From Lachnospiraceae bacterium (lineage in GTDB: Bacteria; Bacillota; Clostridia; Lachnospirales; Lachnospiraceae): DNA of 64,000 bases. The position numbers were made by a program, and so were the translations under genes. Below the pieces are notes generated by a model, which was not told where the DNA came from, did no database searches, and saw nothing but the letters and a program-made list of their open reading frames with translations. Below, one piece after another: positions 17,017-26,640 of the stretch. The DNA lies in NCBI GenBank assembly GCA_030537145.1, contig JAUNON010000005.1:1-64000 (forward strand), written 5' to 3'. How positions within the stretch are numbered: the first letter of the stretch is position 1; the number at the start of each line of letters is the position of its first letter.

Positions 17017-18930
17017 ATGAGAAAAAGAATAAAACAAATTGGCCTTATCATGTCGATCTCTTTGCTGGCTGCTCAGCTTCAGGGAGCGACGGGCTTTGCA
17101 GAAGGCGCGGAGGATGCTGTTATATGTACCGGTGAAGCGAAAGGAAACAACGGTCTGGTCACGGTAGAAGTAGAGGCAACGGCTGATGAGATTCTTTCGA
17201 TAGAGGTAATTGATGAGAATGAGACGGTGGGTATCGGAACTGCAGCGATAGAAGAAATTCCCGGCGCGATCGTGGAGACCCAGAGTGTAGAAGTAGACGG
17301 TGTTTCAGGAGCAACATTCACCAGTGATGCGATAAAAGAAGCCGTGCGGCAGGCGCTTACGTCCGCAGGCTTCGATCCGGATAGTTACGGGCAGACAGCA
17401 GAGGCTGAACCGGAGGAGGCAGACAGTGAGTCGGCAGATGATCAGGAGATCGATACGCAGATTGTTGTTGTGGGAGCAGGCGGGGCCGGTATGACGGCCG
17501 CCATCGAAGCGGCGGATGCCGGTGCGGAGGTTGTGATTATTGAGAGCCAGCCAATGGTCGGCGGCAATTCGGTCAGATCGACGGGCGGCCTGAATGCGGC
17601 AAAGACAGAGTATCAGGATGAAAATGAATTTTCCGAGGACGCAGGCGTGGAGAAAACATTGACAACGGCTGCGGAGTTATATGCGGATAATGAGGCGATT
17701 ACATCACTGGCGGATACTGTGCGGGAACAGTGGGAGGAATACCAGGAGAATCCAATTGGTTATTTTGACTCGGCAGAACTGATGGAGCTGGATACTATGA
17801 TTGGCGGAAAGGGTATCAATGATCCGGAACTGGTGGAGACACTCAGCATCCACAGTGCGGATGCGATCGATTGGCTGGAGTCTGTCGGCGCTTCCCTCAC
17901 CAGTGTTTCCAGCTTTGGCGGAGCCTCTGTGAAACGGATACACCGTCCATTGGACGAAAACGGAAAAGTGGTGGCCGTTGGCTCCTATTTGATTCCGATT
18001 TTGGAGAAAAATCTGGAAAGCCGCGGGATAAAGGTGCTGCTGAATACGACAGCGGAAGAAATTCTGATGAAAGACGGAAAAGCATGCGGGATCCGGGCGA
18101 CGGGAAAAGACGGAGAGACGGTAGTGGTTCATTCCGATGCGGTGATTCTGGCCACAGGCGGTTTCGGCGCAAATCTGGAGATGGTGTCAGAATTAAATCC
18201 TGATCTGGAGGGCTTTATGACGACCAATGCGCCGGGAGCCCAGGGGCAGGGAATCAGGATGGCGGAGGCAATCGGCGCGGGTACGGTGGATATGGATCAG
18301 ATTCAGATACATCCCACTGTTCAGGCTGATACGGGGGCGCTTATTACTGAAGGCTTAAGGGGGGATGGAGCGATTCTCGTGAATGCGCAGGGACAGCGTT
18401 TTGTCGATGAGGTAAGTACAAGGGATGTGGTTTCTGCTGCAGAGATTGCCCAGGCCGGCGGCTATAGCTGGCTGGTTGTGGATCAGGCAATGGCGGATGC
18501 TTCCAGCGTTATTCAGGGATATATTGAAAAAGGGTATACCGTAAGCGGTGAGAGCTATGAAGCGCTTGCGCAGGAAATGGGAGTTGATGCGGAAACCTTT
18601 GTGGAGACAATGGAGCATTGGAATTCATATGTGATCAATCAGGAAGATCCGGACTTTGGAAGAACGAGCTTTGCCGATACGCTGGATACTGCGCCCTATT
18701 ACGGGGTAAAGGTGACGGCGGGGATTCATCATACGATGGGCGGCCTTACCATTAATACGGAAACGCAGGTGCTCGACATAAACGGTAATGTAATTCCGGC
18801 GCTGTTTGCCGCAGGGGAAGTGACAGGCGGCGTACATGGAGCAAACCGGCTGGGAGGTAACGCAGTCTCAGATTTTGTTGTTTATGGAAGAATTGCCGGA
18901 ACTGCGGCCGCAAAGTACGTGATATCCTGA
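17017..18930 (+). CDS. Secreted FMN/FAD-dependent reductase (fumarate/urocanate reductase-like)
   Basis: A 637-residue exported flavoprotein. Residues 1-28 are a signal peptide. Residues 35-115 are an FMN-binding domain with the flavinylation motif DGVSGATFTS (94-103); Thr100 is the expected site of covalent FMN, attached by ApbE, which is encoded at 28988. An acidic linker leads to an FAD_binding_2 domain starting at IVVVGAGGAGMTAA (about 148), with GNSVRSTGGLNAA, EGLRGDGAILVN, and HHTMGGL near the end. Relatives reduce fumarate, urocanate or similar enoates outside the membrane. No haem motif (CxxCH) is present, so electrons must arrive via FMN. Box E puts it under the metal regulator, so a role in extracellular iron reduction is possible but unproven. 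Confidence 0.85.
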   Translation: MRKRIKQIGLIMSISLLAAQLQGATGFAEGAEDAVICTGEAKGNNGLVTVEVEATADEILSIEVIDENETVGIGTAAIEEIPGAIVETQSVEVDGVSGATFTSDAIKEAVRQALTSAGFDPDSYGQTAEAEPEEADSESADDQEIDTQIVVVGAGGAGMTAAIEAADAGAEVVIIESQPMVGGNSVRSTGGLNAAKTEYQDENEFSEDAGVEKTLTTAAELYADNEAITSLADTVREQWEEYQENPIGYFDSAELMELDTMIGGKGINDPELVETLSIHSADAIDWLESVGASLTSVSSFGGASVKRIHRPLDENGKVVAVGSYLIPILEKNLESRGIKVLLNTTAEEILMKDGKACGIRATGKDGETVVVHSDAVILATGGFGANLEMVSELNPDLEGFMTTNAPGAQGQGIRMAEAIGAGTVDMDQIQIHPTVQADTGALITEGLRGDGAILVNAQGQRFVDEVSTRDVVSAAEIAQAGGYSWLVVDQAMADASSVIQGYIEKGYTVSGESYEALAQEMGVDAETFVETMEHWNSYVINQEDPDFGRTSFADTLDTAPYYGVKVTAGIHHTMGGLTINTETQVLDINGNVIPALFAAGEVTGGVHGANRLGGNAVSDFVVYGRIAGTAAAKYVIS

Positions 18931-18988
18931 CGTATCCCGCATTCGCCTGAATAATGATTGATTAAATGGCTGATTTTCAAATTTTATA

Positions 18989-19041
18989 TTGACATTGCAA
19001 ATGGGTTATGCTATGCTAATCAAAGTGAGCATAAACTAACT
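18989..19041. promoter_or_regulatory. Promoter with DtxR-like palindrome, box F (dtxR autoregulation)
   Basis: TTGACA at 18989-18994 and TATGCT at 19012-19017 are 17 bp apart. AGTGAG-CATAAA-CTAACT at 19024-19041 (one mismatch) lies just downstream of the -10, across the likely transcription start. The gene served is the DtxR-family regulator itself. Confidence 0.78.
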
Positions 19042-19102
19042 ATACGGTTGAAAATGTAAATTGTGTAAAGCGATTGCGGAAATTTGACGGGAGGACGTTT
19101 GG

Positions 19103-19516
19103 GTGAGCCGGATGAACAGCGAAAAATCAAAGAAACAGGAAAGTCCGGCACGCAAAATAAAAGCGGAGTCCCGGGAGGATTATCTGAAAGCTATCTATGT
19201 GTTGTCTGAAACCAATGGAAGAAAAATTCGTCCTGCAGAACTGGCAAAATATATGCAGTTTTCCAATTCCAGTGTCAGCCGTGCGCTGCGGATACTGGAA
19301 ACTGAGGAGCTGCTTCAGATAGATGAGAATTATCTGATTTGCCTGACGGGGCAGGGGCAGGAGATAGCCCGGAACATATATGATAAACACTGTTTTTTCA
19401 GACAGAAGCTTCTGGAAGCCGGTGTGGAGGAAGAACTGGCCAGCAAAGAAGCCGGGCGGATGGAACATGCGATCAGCGATGAAAGCTTTAAAAAACTTGT
19501 TGCGGCATTGCTGTGA
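19103..19516 (+). CDS. DtxR/MntR-family metal-dependent transcriptional regulator
   Basis: A 137-residue protein with the two-domain layout of MntR: a winged helix (residues 22-80; PAELAKYMQFSNSSVSRALRIL) and a short dimer domain (EAGRMEHAIS). There is no SH3-like third domain. The conserved His of the DKH segment and the terminal Glu-His (MEH) are present; the residue matching DtxR Cys102/MntR Glu99 is Gly, and the MntR Glu11 position is Lys, so the metal site is not canonical. GTG 19103 is preferred because GGGAGG lies about 8 nt upstream; ATG 19112 is in frame. It is flanked by boxes F and G and is the obvious candidate to bind all ten boxes. Confidence 0.83.
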   Translation: MSRMNSEKSKKQESPARKIKAESREDYLKAIYVLSETNGRKIRPAELAKYMQFSNSSVSRALRILETEELLQIDENYLICLTGQGQEIARNIYDKHCFFRQKLLEAGVEEELASKEAGRMEHAISDESFKKLVAALL

Positions 19517-19555
19517 CAATTATGCATGCTGCGGCAAGTTATCTTAATGCATAGA

Positions 19556-19573
19556 AGTTAGATAAAACTAATA
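19556..19573. promoter_or_regulatory. DtxR-like palindrome, box G (FTR1/P19 operon)
   Basis: AGTTAG-ATAAAA-CTAATA has an intact left arm and two mismatches in the right arm, with the same 6-bp spacer. It lies 53 bp before the FTR1 start. Confidence 0.65.
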
Positions 19574-19626
19574 TTCGACAGAAATGGTTAACTTGATAAA
19601 GTTGCGCAAAAAGGAGGAGAAGAAAA

Positions 19627-21432
19627 ATGCGTGGCAGGACAAAGGTTTTTGGCAGAGTATTTGTTGCGGTTATGGCATTGCTTATGGCGGTTCTCATGGT
19701 GCTGCCGCAGGCGTACCATGTGAATGCGGCAGAGGTGGGGAAATGGGAAGCTGCGGCGGACGAGATCGACAAATATCTGGATGCCGGTTTTGAGTATTAT
19801 CTGGAGGGCAATGCGAAAGATGCGTATAATTCTGTAAATGATGCGTATTTCAAGATCTATGAGGTGACAGGGTTTGAACGTCAGACTATGAGCTACATAT
19901 CCGGCCCGAGAAAAAATGCGGTGGAGCTGCAGTTTTCTGCCTGCAAGGGCGCTGTGAAAAAGGATAATACGGACGTGGAGGTTCAGACAGAGGTCCGCAC
20001 GGAAATTAATAAACTAAAAACCATGATCCGTGAAGACGGAAATAAACTGGCGGCAAAAGACGGCGAGGCAGCCTCGGTCACGAAATATTACGACCATGGG
20101 GAATTGGTGGCCAGCGATCCTTATGCTGACCTGGCAGGAGATCCGGATGCCGCAGTGAAGTATTCTAACTGGACGGAAGCCGCAGAGGCGGTAAACGAAC
20201 TGCTGGATACGGCGTTTACGGCTTATAAGGGTAAGGATTACGAGGCGGCGTTAGATAACTATTATACAGCTTTGTATAGTGTGTTCGAGACTTCCGGTTT
20301 GGGAGCTTCCATCTACAGCAATCTGAGCATTGAAGACCGGGAGTCTGTGGATGCGGCATTTGAAGAATTGGAAGAAGTTGCTTCGGGGGAAAAGTTTCAG
20401 AGAAAAGCTTTTCAGAGAAAGACAAATTCGGTCAAAAATCTGCTGTTGGCGGATGCGGAAAAGATTGACACCATAGAATCTGAGGCAAAGGCGGCCGAGG
20501 AGGCGGCGGCAGCAGAAGCAGCAGCGGCAGCGGCAGCAAGCGCAGCAGAGGAAGCCGGTTCTTCCAATAACGGTTATCTGATCTTTATCGGAGCCTTTGG
20601 AATCATCCTTCGGGAGGGGTTGGAAGCTATTCTCGTTATTGCAGCGATTCTGGCCTATCTGCTGAAGTCCGGGAACAAAAAGAATGTCAGGAATGTATAC
20701 ATAGGCTCTGTACTTGGAATTGTTGCCAGCTTTCTGGCGGCGTGGGGGCTTACGCTGCTCAAACGCTTTGCAGGAGACGCTTTCGGAGCGCAGTCTCAGG
20801 AGATTATAGAAGGTATTACCGCTTTGATTGCCGTGTGCGTTCTGTTCTACGTAAGCAACTGGATGATCTCGAAAGCCGAGGCAGCTTCGTGGTCCAGATA
20901 TATTGACGGAATGGTTCAAAGTTCGGTGGAAAAAAGTTCGGCGTTTGCCCTTTCCTTCACTGCATTCCTTTCTGTTTTCCGTGAGGGAGCTGAGGTTGTT
21001 CTGTTTTATCAGCCGATGCTTACGGAGGATGGAAATCCGGGGATGGTATGGGCAGGCTTTCTGACAGGGTGCGTTGTTCTGGTGGGTGTATATTTTGCAA
21101 TCCGCTTCCTGTCCATCAAGCTTCCGATTAAACCGTTCTTTACGGCGACAAGTATTCTGATGGCTTATATGTCGGTTTCCTTCCTGGGTTCCGGAATCAA
21201 GGAGCTGGCGGAGGGCGGCCTTCTCGATGTAACACGTATTCCGTGGATGCTGGAGGAGAATGATGTCCTTGACGTGCTGGGTATCTATCCGTACGTTGAG
21301 ATGGTGATCCCGCAGCTTATTCTGATTATCATTCTGGTAGCGACCTTTGTAGCGGCGCGTTATAAAGGGAAAATTGATGCAATGAAGGCGGAGACAGCGA
21401 AAGCTGCCGGGCAGCCTGCGACAGTAAAATAG
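19627..21432 (+). CDS. FTR1-family iron permease
   Basis: A 601-residue protein. It has a signal-type first helix (to about residue 38) and a long extracytoplasmic region (40-300) with two repeated helical segments (IDKYLDAGFEYYLEGNAKDA and NELLDTAFTAYKGKDYEAAL) and an Ala/Glu-rich stretch. A seven-helix permease domain follows. The iron-transport motifs REGLE (about residue 329) and REGAE (about 452) are both intact. In EfeU and Ftr1, these Arg-Glu motifs carry ferric iron through the membrane. It heads the operon with P19 and the ABC genes, as in the Campylobacter p19 and E. coli fetMP systems. Confidence 0.92.
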   Translation: MRGRTKVFGRVFVAVMALLMAVLMVLPQAYHVNAAEVGKWEAAADEIDKYLDAGFEYYLEGNAKDAYNSVNDAYFKIYEVTGFERQTMSYISGPRKNAVELQFSACKGAVKKDNTDVEVQTEVRTEINKLKTMIREDGNKLAAKDGEAASVTKYYDHGELVASDPYADLAGDPDAAVKYSNWTEAAEAVNELLDTAFTAYKGKDYEAALDNYYTALYSVFETSGLGASIYSNLSIEDRESVDAAFEELEEVASGEKFQRKAFQRKTNSVKNLLLADAEKIDTIESEAKAAEEAAAAEAAAAAAASAAEEAGSSNNGYLIFIGAFGIILREGLEAILVIAAILAYLLKSGNKKNVRNVYIGSVLGIVASFLAAWGLTLLKRFAGDAFGAQSQEIIEGITALIAVCVLFYVSNWMISKAEAASWSRYIDGMVQSSVEKSSAFALSFTAFLSVFREGAEVVLFYQPMLTEDGNPGMVWAGFLTGCVVLVGVYFAIRFLSIKLPIKPFFTATSILMAYMSVSFLGSGIKELAEGGLLDVTRIPWMLEENDVLDVLGIYPYVEMVIPQLILIIILVATFVAARYKGKIDAMKAETAKAAGQPATVK

Positions 21433-21512
21433 TACCTTATGAGACAGACGGCAACCCGCATGCCGGGACTGTTTCTGGTAAATAAATGTAAATTTCAAGG
21501 AGGATTTTTAAT

Positions 21513-22064
21513 ATGAAAAAAAGAGTATTGGCGCTTTTGGCTGCCGCAGCTATGACAATTTGCAGCGCGCTGCCGGCAATGGCTGAGGAAGCAGGATTTG
21601 AAGAGTTTCCGATTGGCGAGGAGCAGGATGTGGATGTTCTCCATGTAGCTGCCGTCTATTTCCAGCCGGTACCCATGGAGCCCGCGGCTGAAGCAGGCCT
21701 TACGGTTGAAGAGTCCAATCTTCATATTGAAGCGGATATTTCTGCGAATGAGAATGAACTGGGCTTTGGCGTTGGCGATTGGGTTCCATATCTGAGCGTT
21801 GACTATAAGGTAACCGCTTCCAACGGAGATATCGCAGCGGAAGGTACCTTCATGCCGATGAGCGCCAGCGATGGACCTCACTATGGCGCAAATATTCTGC
21901 TGGAAGAAGCTGATACCTATACATTGACCTTCACGATCCATAATCCGTCTGAGAACGGATATCTGCTCCATATCGATGAGGAGACAGGTGTTCCGGGCAA
22001 ATTCTGGAGCGAGCCGATAGAAGTTACCTTTGAAAACTGGGAGTATGTTCCGCAGGAATGGTAA
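21513..22064 (+). CDS. P19/Tp34-family iron-binding protein
   Basis: A 183-residue secreted protein with a signal peptide (cleavage after AMA, about residue 24). The mature domain matches the Tp34/P19/FetP family: AAVYFQPVPMEP near the start, VDYKVTASNGDI, and MSASDGPHYGANI, which carries a conserved His and Met-rich metal site. Family members bind copper and iron in the envelope and deliver iron to the FTR1-type permease. It lies 80 bp after FTR1 with AGGAGG before the ATG. The family is clear. Confidence 0.92.
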   Translation: MKKRVLALLAAAAMTICSALPAMAEEAGFEEFPIGEEQDVDVLHVAAVYFQPVPMEPAAEAGLTVEESNLHIEADISANENELGFGVGDWVPYLSVDYKVTASNGDIAAEGTFMPMSASDGPHYGANILLEEADTYTLTFTIHNPSENGYLLHIDEETGVPGKFWSEPIEVTFENWEYVPQEW

Positions 22065-22170
22065 TGTAACTGAACGATAGGAATAATTTACAGGTGGCAT
22101 GCGAAACCGCGGGGAAGGGATGCATGTCACCATGTTTGCGTTAAAATAATAATCACTGGAGGCGTTTGAA

Positions 22171-23457
22171 GTGCTGAATTATATTGCAACAGTAACAGAA
22201 GATCTTGTGGTCGTAGTGCTTCTGATTACCATGCTCTATGCCTTTTTTAATATTATGTACGGTCACAGGGGGAGGCGCTCCCAGAAAATAGGTATCGCTG
22301 TTGGCCTGCTTGCGTCTGCTGCCATGGCGGTTGCGAAAAATGTTACCAGTAAAATTGCGACAAACCGCTGGAATCTTTATATTTTTTATGTTGGCATAGC
22401 TGCTGCCCTGATATTTGTTATTTTTTCCCTTGTTTCTATGCGCCGGAAGCATTCCGGCCTGACAGCGGCAGAGGTGATTTCGCATCTGAGCGGAGCGATT
22501 CTGACGGCGGATCTGATTTTTTATGAAGCACCGGATGTCATGGCCTATCCGTTTAAATTCGAGACTTTGGGAAGCGGGGTATTTTCCATTGCTTATCTGG
22601 TGCGGCTGATTGGGTGGCTGCTGCCGCTCATTCTTTTGTACGTGACAGCGCGGTGCCTGTATCAGTCAATATTGACTCTGGGTTCCGTCAGGCTGTTGTC
22701 TGTATCGCTTTATCTGGCGCTTGCGGTCAATGCATTCCGCTTTGCGGGGCTGATTTTGGGAAAATGGCTGGCAAAACCGAAATGGCTGACCTGGCCGGTG
22801 TTTAGGTCTGCGGACCACCCATGGGCGTTCCCTTTTGCGAAATTTGTATCCAACAATACGTTATTTTTTATTGTGATTACGGAAGTGATTGCCCTGCTGA
22901 TACCCATTATCCTGGCATCCCGGAGCATCCGCGTAACGCAGCCGTATGAAAATTCTGCACAGCGCCGTAAACTGATTGCGGCCAACCGGCGCTGCCGCCG
23001 GCGGACTGGGGTGATTGTGCTGTGTGCGGCAGTCTTTGCGGTCAATCTTACCGTAATTAAGGCGTATATTTCTCAGGAAGTGGAACTGTCAGAACCGGAG
23101 ACGTATGAGATTGAGGATGATAAGATTTTAATTTCACTGGAGCAGCTGGCTGACGGCCATTTGCACCGGTATGAATATACAACGGATGATCAGGTAGATG
23201 TGCGGTGGATCATTATCAAGAAGCCCGGTTCCGGGGCATATGGCGTGGGATTGGATGCATGCAACGTATGCGGTATTGCCGGATATTTTGAACGCGACGG
23301 ACAGGTGGTCTGCAAGCGGTGCGATGTGGTGATGAACATAAATACCATCGGCTTCCAGGGCGGCTGCAATCCGATTCCTCTGGAATATACGGTGGAAAAC
23401 GGATCGATTGTCATTCCGCTGCAGGCGGTTATTGACGGCAAAAAGAAATTTGAATAA
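22171..23457 (+). CDS. DUF2318 membrane protein (Fe-S-type, iron uptake operon)
   Basis: A 428-residue protein with about eight membrane helices (residues 1-300) and a soluble C-terminal domain. The latter has two CxxC pairs, DACNVCGIAGYFERDG then VVCKRCD, plus GFQGGCNP, as in DUF2318 proteins predicted to hold a metal or redox centre. Homologues always travel with FTR1 and P19 (for example Cj1660 in Campylobacter), where the accessory genes are thought to supply electrons or help release iron. The start is GTG 22171 after GGAGG. It may reduce Fe(III) for the permease; this is inference. Confidence 0.85.
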   Translation: MLNYIATVTEDLVVVVLLITMLYAFFNIMYGHRGRRSQKIGIAVGLLASAAMAVAKNVTSKIATNRWNLYIFYVGIAAALIFVIFSLVSMRRKHSGLTAAEVISHLSGAILTADLIFYEAPDVMAYPFKFETLGSGVFSIAYLVRLIGWLLPLILLYVTARCLYQSILTLGSVRLLSVSLYLALAVNAFRFAGLILGKWLAKPKWLTWPVFRSADHPWAFPFAKFVSNNTLFFIVITEVIALLIPIILASRSIRVTQPYENSAQRRKLIAANRRCRRRTGVIVLCAAVFAVNLTVIKAYISQEVELSEPETYEIEDDKILISLEQLADGHLHRYEYTTDDQVDVRWIIIKKPGSGAYGVGLDACNVCGIAGYFERDGQVVCKRCDVVMNINTIGFQGGCNPIPLEYTVENGSIVIPLQAVIDGKKKFE

Positions 23458-23469
23458 GGAGAGAGCAAA

Positions 23470-24768
23470 ATGATAGTTCGTATGATTCGCGGCGCTCTGA
23501 TCCGGCAAAAGGGCAAGATGCTGCTGATTGCATTTACGATTGCTCTGGGAACATCGCTGGCGACGGCCATGCTGAATGTGATGCTGGATGTGGGGGATAA
23601 AGTTAATCAGGAATTAAAGACGTACGGGGCAAATATTATGGTAAAGCCGAAAGATTCTTCCCTTCTTTCAGATTTGTATGATGTGGAAGACGAGGGGGAT
23701 GCGATCCAGACTTCTTATCTGCAGGAGGATGAGGTAAGTAAGCTGAAAACCATATTCTGGGCCTTTAACATTGTGGATTTTGCGCCGTTCATGGAGACAG
23801 CGGCTGCTCTGCCGGATGGTTCTGAAGCGAAGGTGGTAGGTACCTGGTTTAACCATCATTTGGATCTGAGTACCGGAGAGTCTTTGGATGCGGGAGTAAC
23901 CACGCTGAGAACGTGGTGGGATCTGACGGAAGGCGTTTGGATCGATGAGCAGCAGGATTCGCTGAATTCGGCCATGGTGGGAGCGGTTCTTGCCGAGGCG
24001 CAGGGATGGAAGGCGGGAGATACTGTTACACTGGATGGGCCGGCATCCTCTGCGGAGGTCACGATTGTAGGTATTTTTGATGGCGGCGGAGATGAGGACG
24101 AACAGATTTATGCGCCGCTGGATTTGGTTCAGTCGCTGAACGATACGGAAGGGAAAGTATCCTACATAGAGGTGAGCGCCCTGACAACGCCGGATAATGA
24201 TCTGGCCCGGCGCGCCGCCAAAAATCCGCAGGCGCTTTCCAGCGCCGATTATGAAACCTGGTACTGTACAGCGTATGTCAGCGCAATCTGTTATCAGATT
24301 CAGGAGGCTATCACAGACTGCGTGGCATCGGCGGTACGTCAGGTGGCAGAGTCCGAGGGAACGATTCTGGATAAAACACAGCTTCTGATGATCCTGATTA
24401 CGATTCTCAGCCTGATCGGCGCCGCACTGGGAATTTCTAATCTTGTGACTGCCAGCGTGATGGAGCGGGCGAAAGAGATTGGACTGCTCAAAGCAATCGG
24501 CGCCAGAGACCATTCCATCACGGGACTGGTATTGGCGGAGATATTGATCACAGCGCTGATTGGTGGAGTGGCCGGTTATTTTATGGGCTTCGGATTTGCG
24601 CAGCTAATCGGACAAACGGTGTTCGGCTCGGCGATAGAGATGAGACCTATGGTGATTCCTATTGTGATTGTACTCATCGCACTGGTGACTGCCGCCGGCA
24701 GTATCCCGGCAATCTTTATGGTGCTGAGACTTGATCCGGCTGAAGTGCTGCATGGAAGCAAAGCATGA
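23470..24768 (+). CDS. FtsX-like ABC permease 1 of the iron operon
   Basis: A 432-residue MacB/FtsX-type permease: one N-terminal helix (LIAFTIALGTSLATAML), a large outer-face domain (about 50-290) and three C-terminal helices (from LLMILITILSLIGAALGI). ABC permeases of this type do not import solute but move force across the membrane. The equivalent in the Campylobacter p19 locus is the Cj1661/Cj1662 pair. It sits 12 bp after DUF2318 and 27 bp before permease 2, and should pair with the ATPase at 25954. Confidence 0.85.
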   Translation: MIVRMIRGALIRQKGKMLLIAFTIALGTSLATAMLNVMLDVGDKVNQELKTYGANIMVKPKDSSLLSDLYDVEDEGDAIQTSYLQEDEVSKLKTIFWAFNIVDFAPFMETAAALPDGSEAKVVGTWFNHHLDLSTGESLDAGVTTLRTWWDLTEGVWIDEQQDSLNSAMVGAVLAEAQGWKAGDTVTLDGPASSAEVTIVGIFDGGGDEDEQIYAPLDLVQSLNDTEGKVSYIEVSALTTPDNDLARRAAKNPQALSSADYETWYCTAYVSAICYQIQEAITDCVASAVRQVAESEGTILDKTQLLMILITILSLIGAALGISNLVTASVMERAKEIGLLKAIGARDHSITGLVLAEILITALIGGVAGYFMGFGFAQLIGQTVFGSAIEMRPMVIPIVIVLIALVTAAGSIPAIFMVLRLDPAEVLHGSKA

Positions 24769-24795
24769 CCAGACAGAGAGAAGGGATTACGGGAT

Positions 24796-25938
24796 ATGAA
24801 TAAAAAAAGGAAAATGCTGTTAAAGATGGTTACGGCATCTCTGCTCAGACGGCGTTCAAGAATGCTGATTGCGCTGCTGTCGATTGCAGTGGGTGCAACG
24901 ATCCTGTCAGGGCTGGTAACAATTTATTACGATGTGCCCAGACAGATGGGGGCGCAGTTTAGAAATTATGGCGCAAATATGATTCTGGTGCCGTCCGGTG
25001 AAAAGACAATGACACTGGAGAGCGCACAGGAATGCATAGATTTGATTTCGCCGGATAACGTAGTCGGAGCTTCCCCTTATCGTTACATTAATGTGGAGAT
25101 GAACAGCCGTCAGAGAATTTTTGTGGCGGCGGGAACTGATTTTGAACAGGTGCAGTCTACCAGCCCTTATTTTATAGTGGATGGAGAATATCCTTCCGGA
25201 GAGCGCCAGGTTCTGGTGGGAAAAGAAACGGCAGATCTGATCGGAGCCAGAACAGGTTCTGTTCTGGAGCTTTCCTACAAACCAGAGGGCGGCAAAAGAA
25301 ACACCCTGAAGTTTACCGTTTCCGGCATTTTGGATACCGGAGGGGATGAGGAAACCTATATTTTTATGACGCTGAAAGCAATGTCAGATCTTACGACGGA
25401 GGAGACGACGCTGGACGTTATGGAACTGAGTATCTCTTCTGCGGAGGATGAACTGGAAAATTATATCACGCAGATTGATGAAATGGATAATGGAATCAGT
25501 GCGCGTCTTGTAAAGCGTGTGACAAAATCGGAAGCATCGGTACTGTCAAAGCTGCAGTCTCTGGTATTGCTTGTGACAGTGGTGGTTCTGCTTCTTACTA
25601 TGATCTGTGTGTGCACAACGATGATGGCGGTAGTGTCGGAACGGAGAAAAGAAATCGGACTGAGAAAAGCGCTGGGGGCTTCTGACAATAGTATCCGTAA
25701 GGAGTTCTTGTATGAAGGAATGTTTTTAGGACTGCTGGGCGGTATTCTTGGAACTGTTCTGGGATTTGCGTTTGCACAGATAGTCAGTGTGAATGTATTT
25801 GAATCTTCTATTACATTTCAGCCGCTGCTGCTGCCCGTCACGGTAATAGCCTCTATGTTGATTGCAGCATTATCCTGCATGATACCGATTAAAAATGCGA
25901 TTGCAATAGACCCGGCTCTGGTACTGAAGGGCGAATAA
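24796..25938 (+). CDS. FtsX-like ABC permease 2 of the iron operon
   Basis: A 380-residue MacB/FtsX-type permease with the same one-plus-three helix plan as its neighbour and an outer-face domain with FRNYGANMILVPSGEK, which mirrors LKTYGANIMVKPKDSS of permease 1. The C-terminal part includes KEIGLRKALGASDNSI, the coupling helix that meets the ATPase. It lies 15 bp before that ATPase. It probably forms a heterodimer with permease 1. The role in iron uptake is known only from operon conservation. Confidence 0.85.
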   Translation: MNKKRKMLLKMVTASLLRRRSRMLIALLSIAVGATILSGLVTIYYDVPRQMGAQFRNYGANMILVPSGEKTMTLESAQECIDLISPDNVVGASPYRYINVEMNSRQRIFVAAGTDFEQVQSTSPYFIVDGEYPSGERQVLVGKETADLIGARTGSVLELSYKPEGGKRNTLKFTVSGILDTGGDEETYIFMTLKAMSDLTTEETTLDVMELSISSAEDELENYITQIDEMDNGISARLVKRVTKSEASVLSKLQSLVLLVTVVVLLLTMICVCTTMMAVVSERRKEIGLRKALGASDNSIRKEFLYEGMFLGLLGGILGTVLGFAFAQIVSVNVFESSITFQPLLLPVTVIASMLIAALSCMIPIKNAIAIDPALVLKGE

Positions 25939-25953
25939 AAGGAGGAGAAGAGA

Positions 25954-26628
25954 ATGAGTCTTTTGGAATTAAAAAATATTTCCAAAATATATGGAGAACT
26001 GCATGCGCTTGACAATGTAAATATCCGTGTAGAAAAAGGCGAATGGGTGGCGATTATGGGGCCTTCCGGTTCCGGAAAAAGTACCATGATGAATATCATT
26101 GGCTGCATGGATAAGCCTACGGTTGGAGAGGTTTATCTGGATGGGGCGGATATTTCGAAGGAAAGCGGGAAAAAGCTGACGGAGATCAGAAGAGATAAAA
26201 TCGGGCTGATCTTTCAGCAGTTTCATATGGTAAATTACCTGACTGCCGTTGAGAATATTATGGTGGCGCAGTATTATCATTCTATTCCGGATGAGGAAGA
26301 GGCGCTGGAGGCACTGGAACGTGTGGGACTTAAGGATCGGGCAAGGCATCTGCCGAGCCAGCTTTCCGGAGGAGAGCAGCAGAGAGTATGCGTGGCCAGG
26401 GCTCTTATTAATCATCCCGAGCTTATCTTAGCTGATGAACCTACCGGCAATCTGGATGAGGCGAATGAGAACATTGTTCTCGATCTGTTCCGGCAGCTCC
26501 ACAGGGAAGGAACGACTTTGGTTGTAGTTACCCATGACCCGGAAGTAGCAGAGGCGGCGCAGAGGACAATCGTGTTGAAAAACGGACATGTGGCGAAAGA
26601 AATTATAAATGAAAATTTTCAGGATTAG
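25954..26628 (+). CDS. ABC transporter ATPase (MacB/LolD type) of the iron operon
   Basis: A 224-residue ATPase with Walker [11 protein letters not shown]-loop FQQFHMV, signature LSGGEQQR, Walker B LILADEPT and H-loop VVTHD. This matches the LolD/MacB class that drives FtsX-type permeases. It follows the two permeases with an AGGAGG site and presumably energises them. Single intact domain, normal length. Confidence 0.88.
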   Translation: MSLLELKNISKIYGELHALDNVNIRVEKGEWVAIMGPSGSGKSTMMNIIGCMDKPTVGEVYLDGADISKESGKKLTEIRRDKIGLIFQQFHMVNYLTAVENIMVAQYYHSIPDEEEALEALERVGLKDRARHLPSQLSGGEQQRVCVARALINHPELILADEPTGNLDEANENIVLDLFRQLHREGTTLVVVTHDPEVAEAAQRTIVLKNGHVAKEIINENFQD

Positions 26629-26640
26629 GGGAAGAAGTAA

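Noticed and set aside
20251-21498. A 415-codon open frame on the minus strand over the FTR1 gene
   Set aside because: It lies wholly opposite a clear FTR1 permease, has low-complexity Cys/Arg-rich sequence and no ribosome site; it is a shadow frame.
23668-24513. A 281-codon open frame on the minus strand over iron permease 1
   Set aside because: It is opposite a clear FtsX-type permease in a continuous operon and has no start signal.
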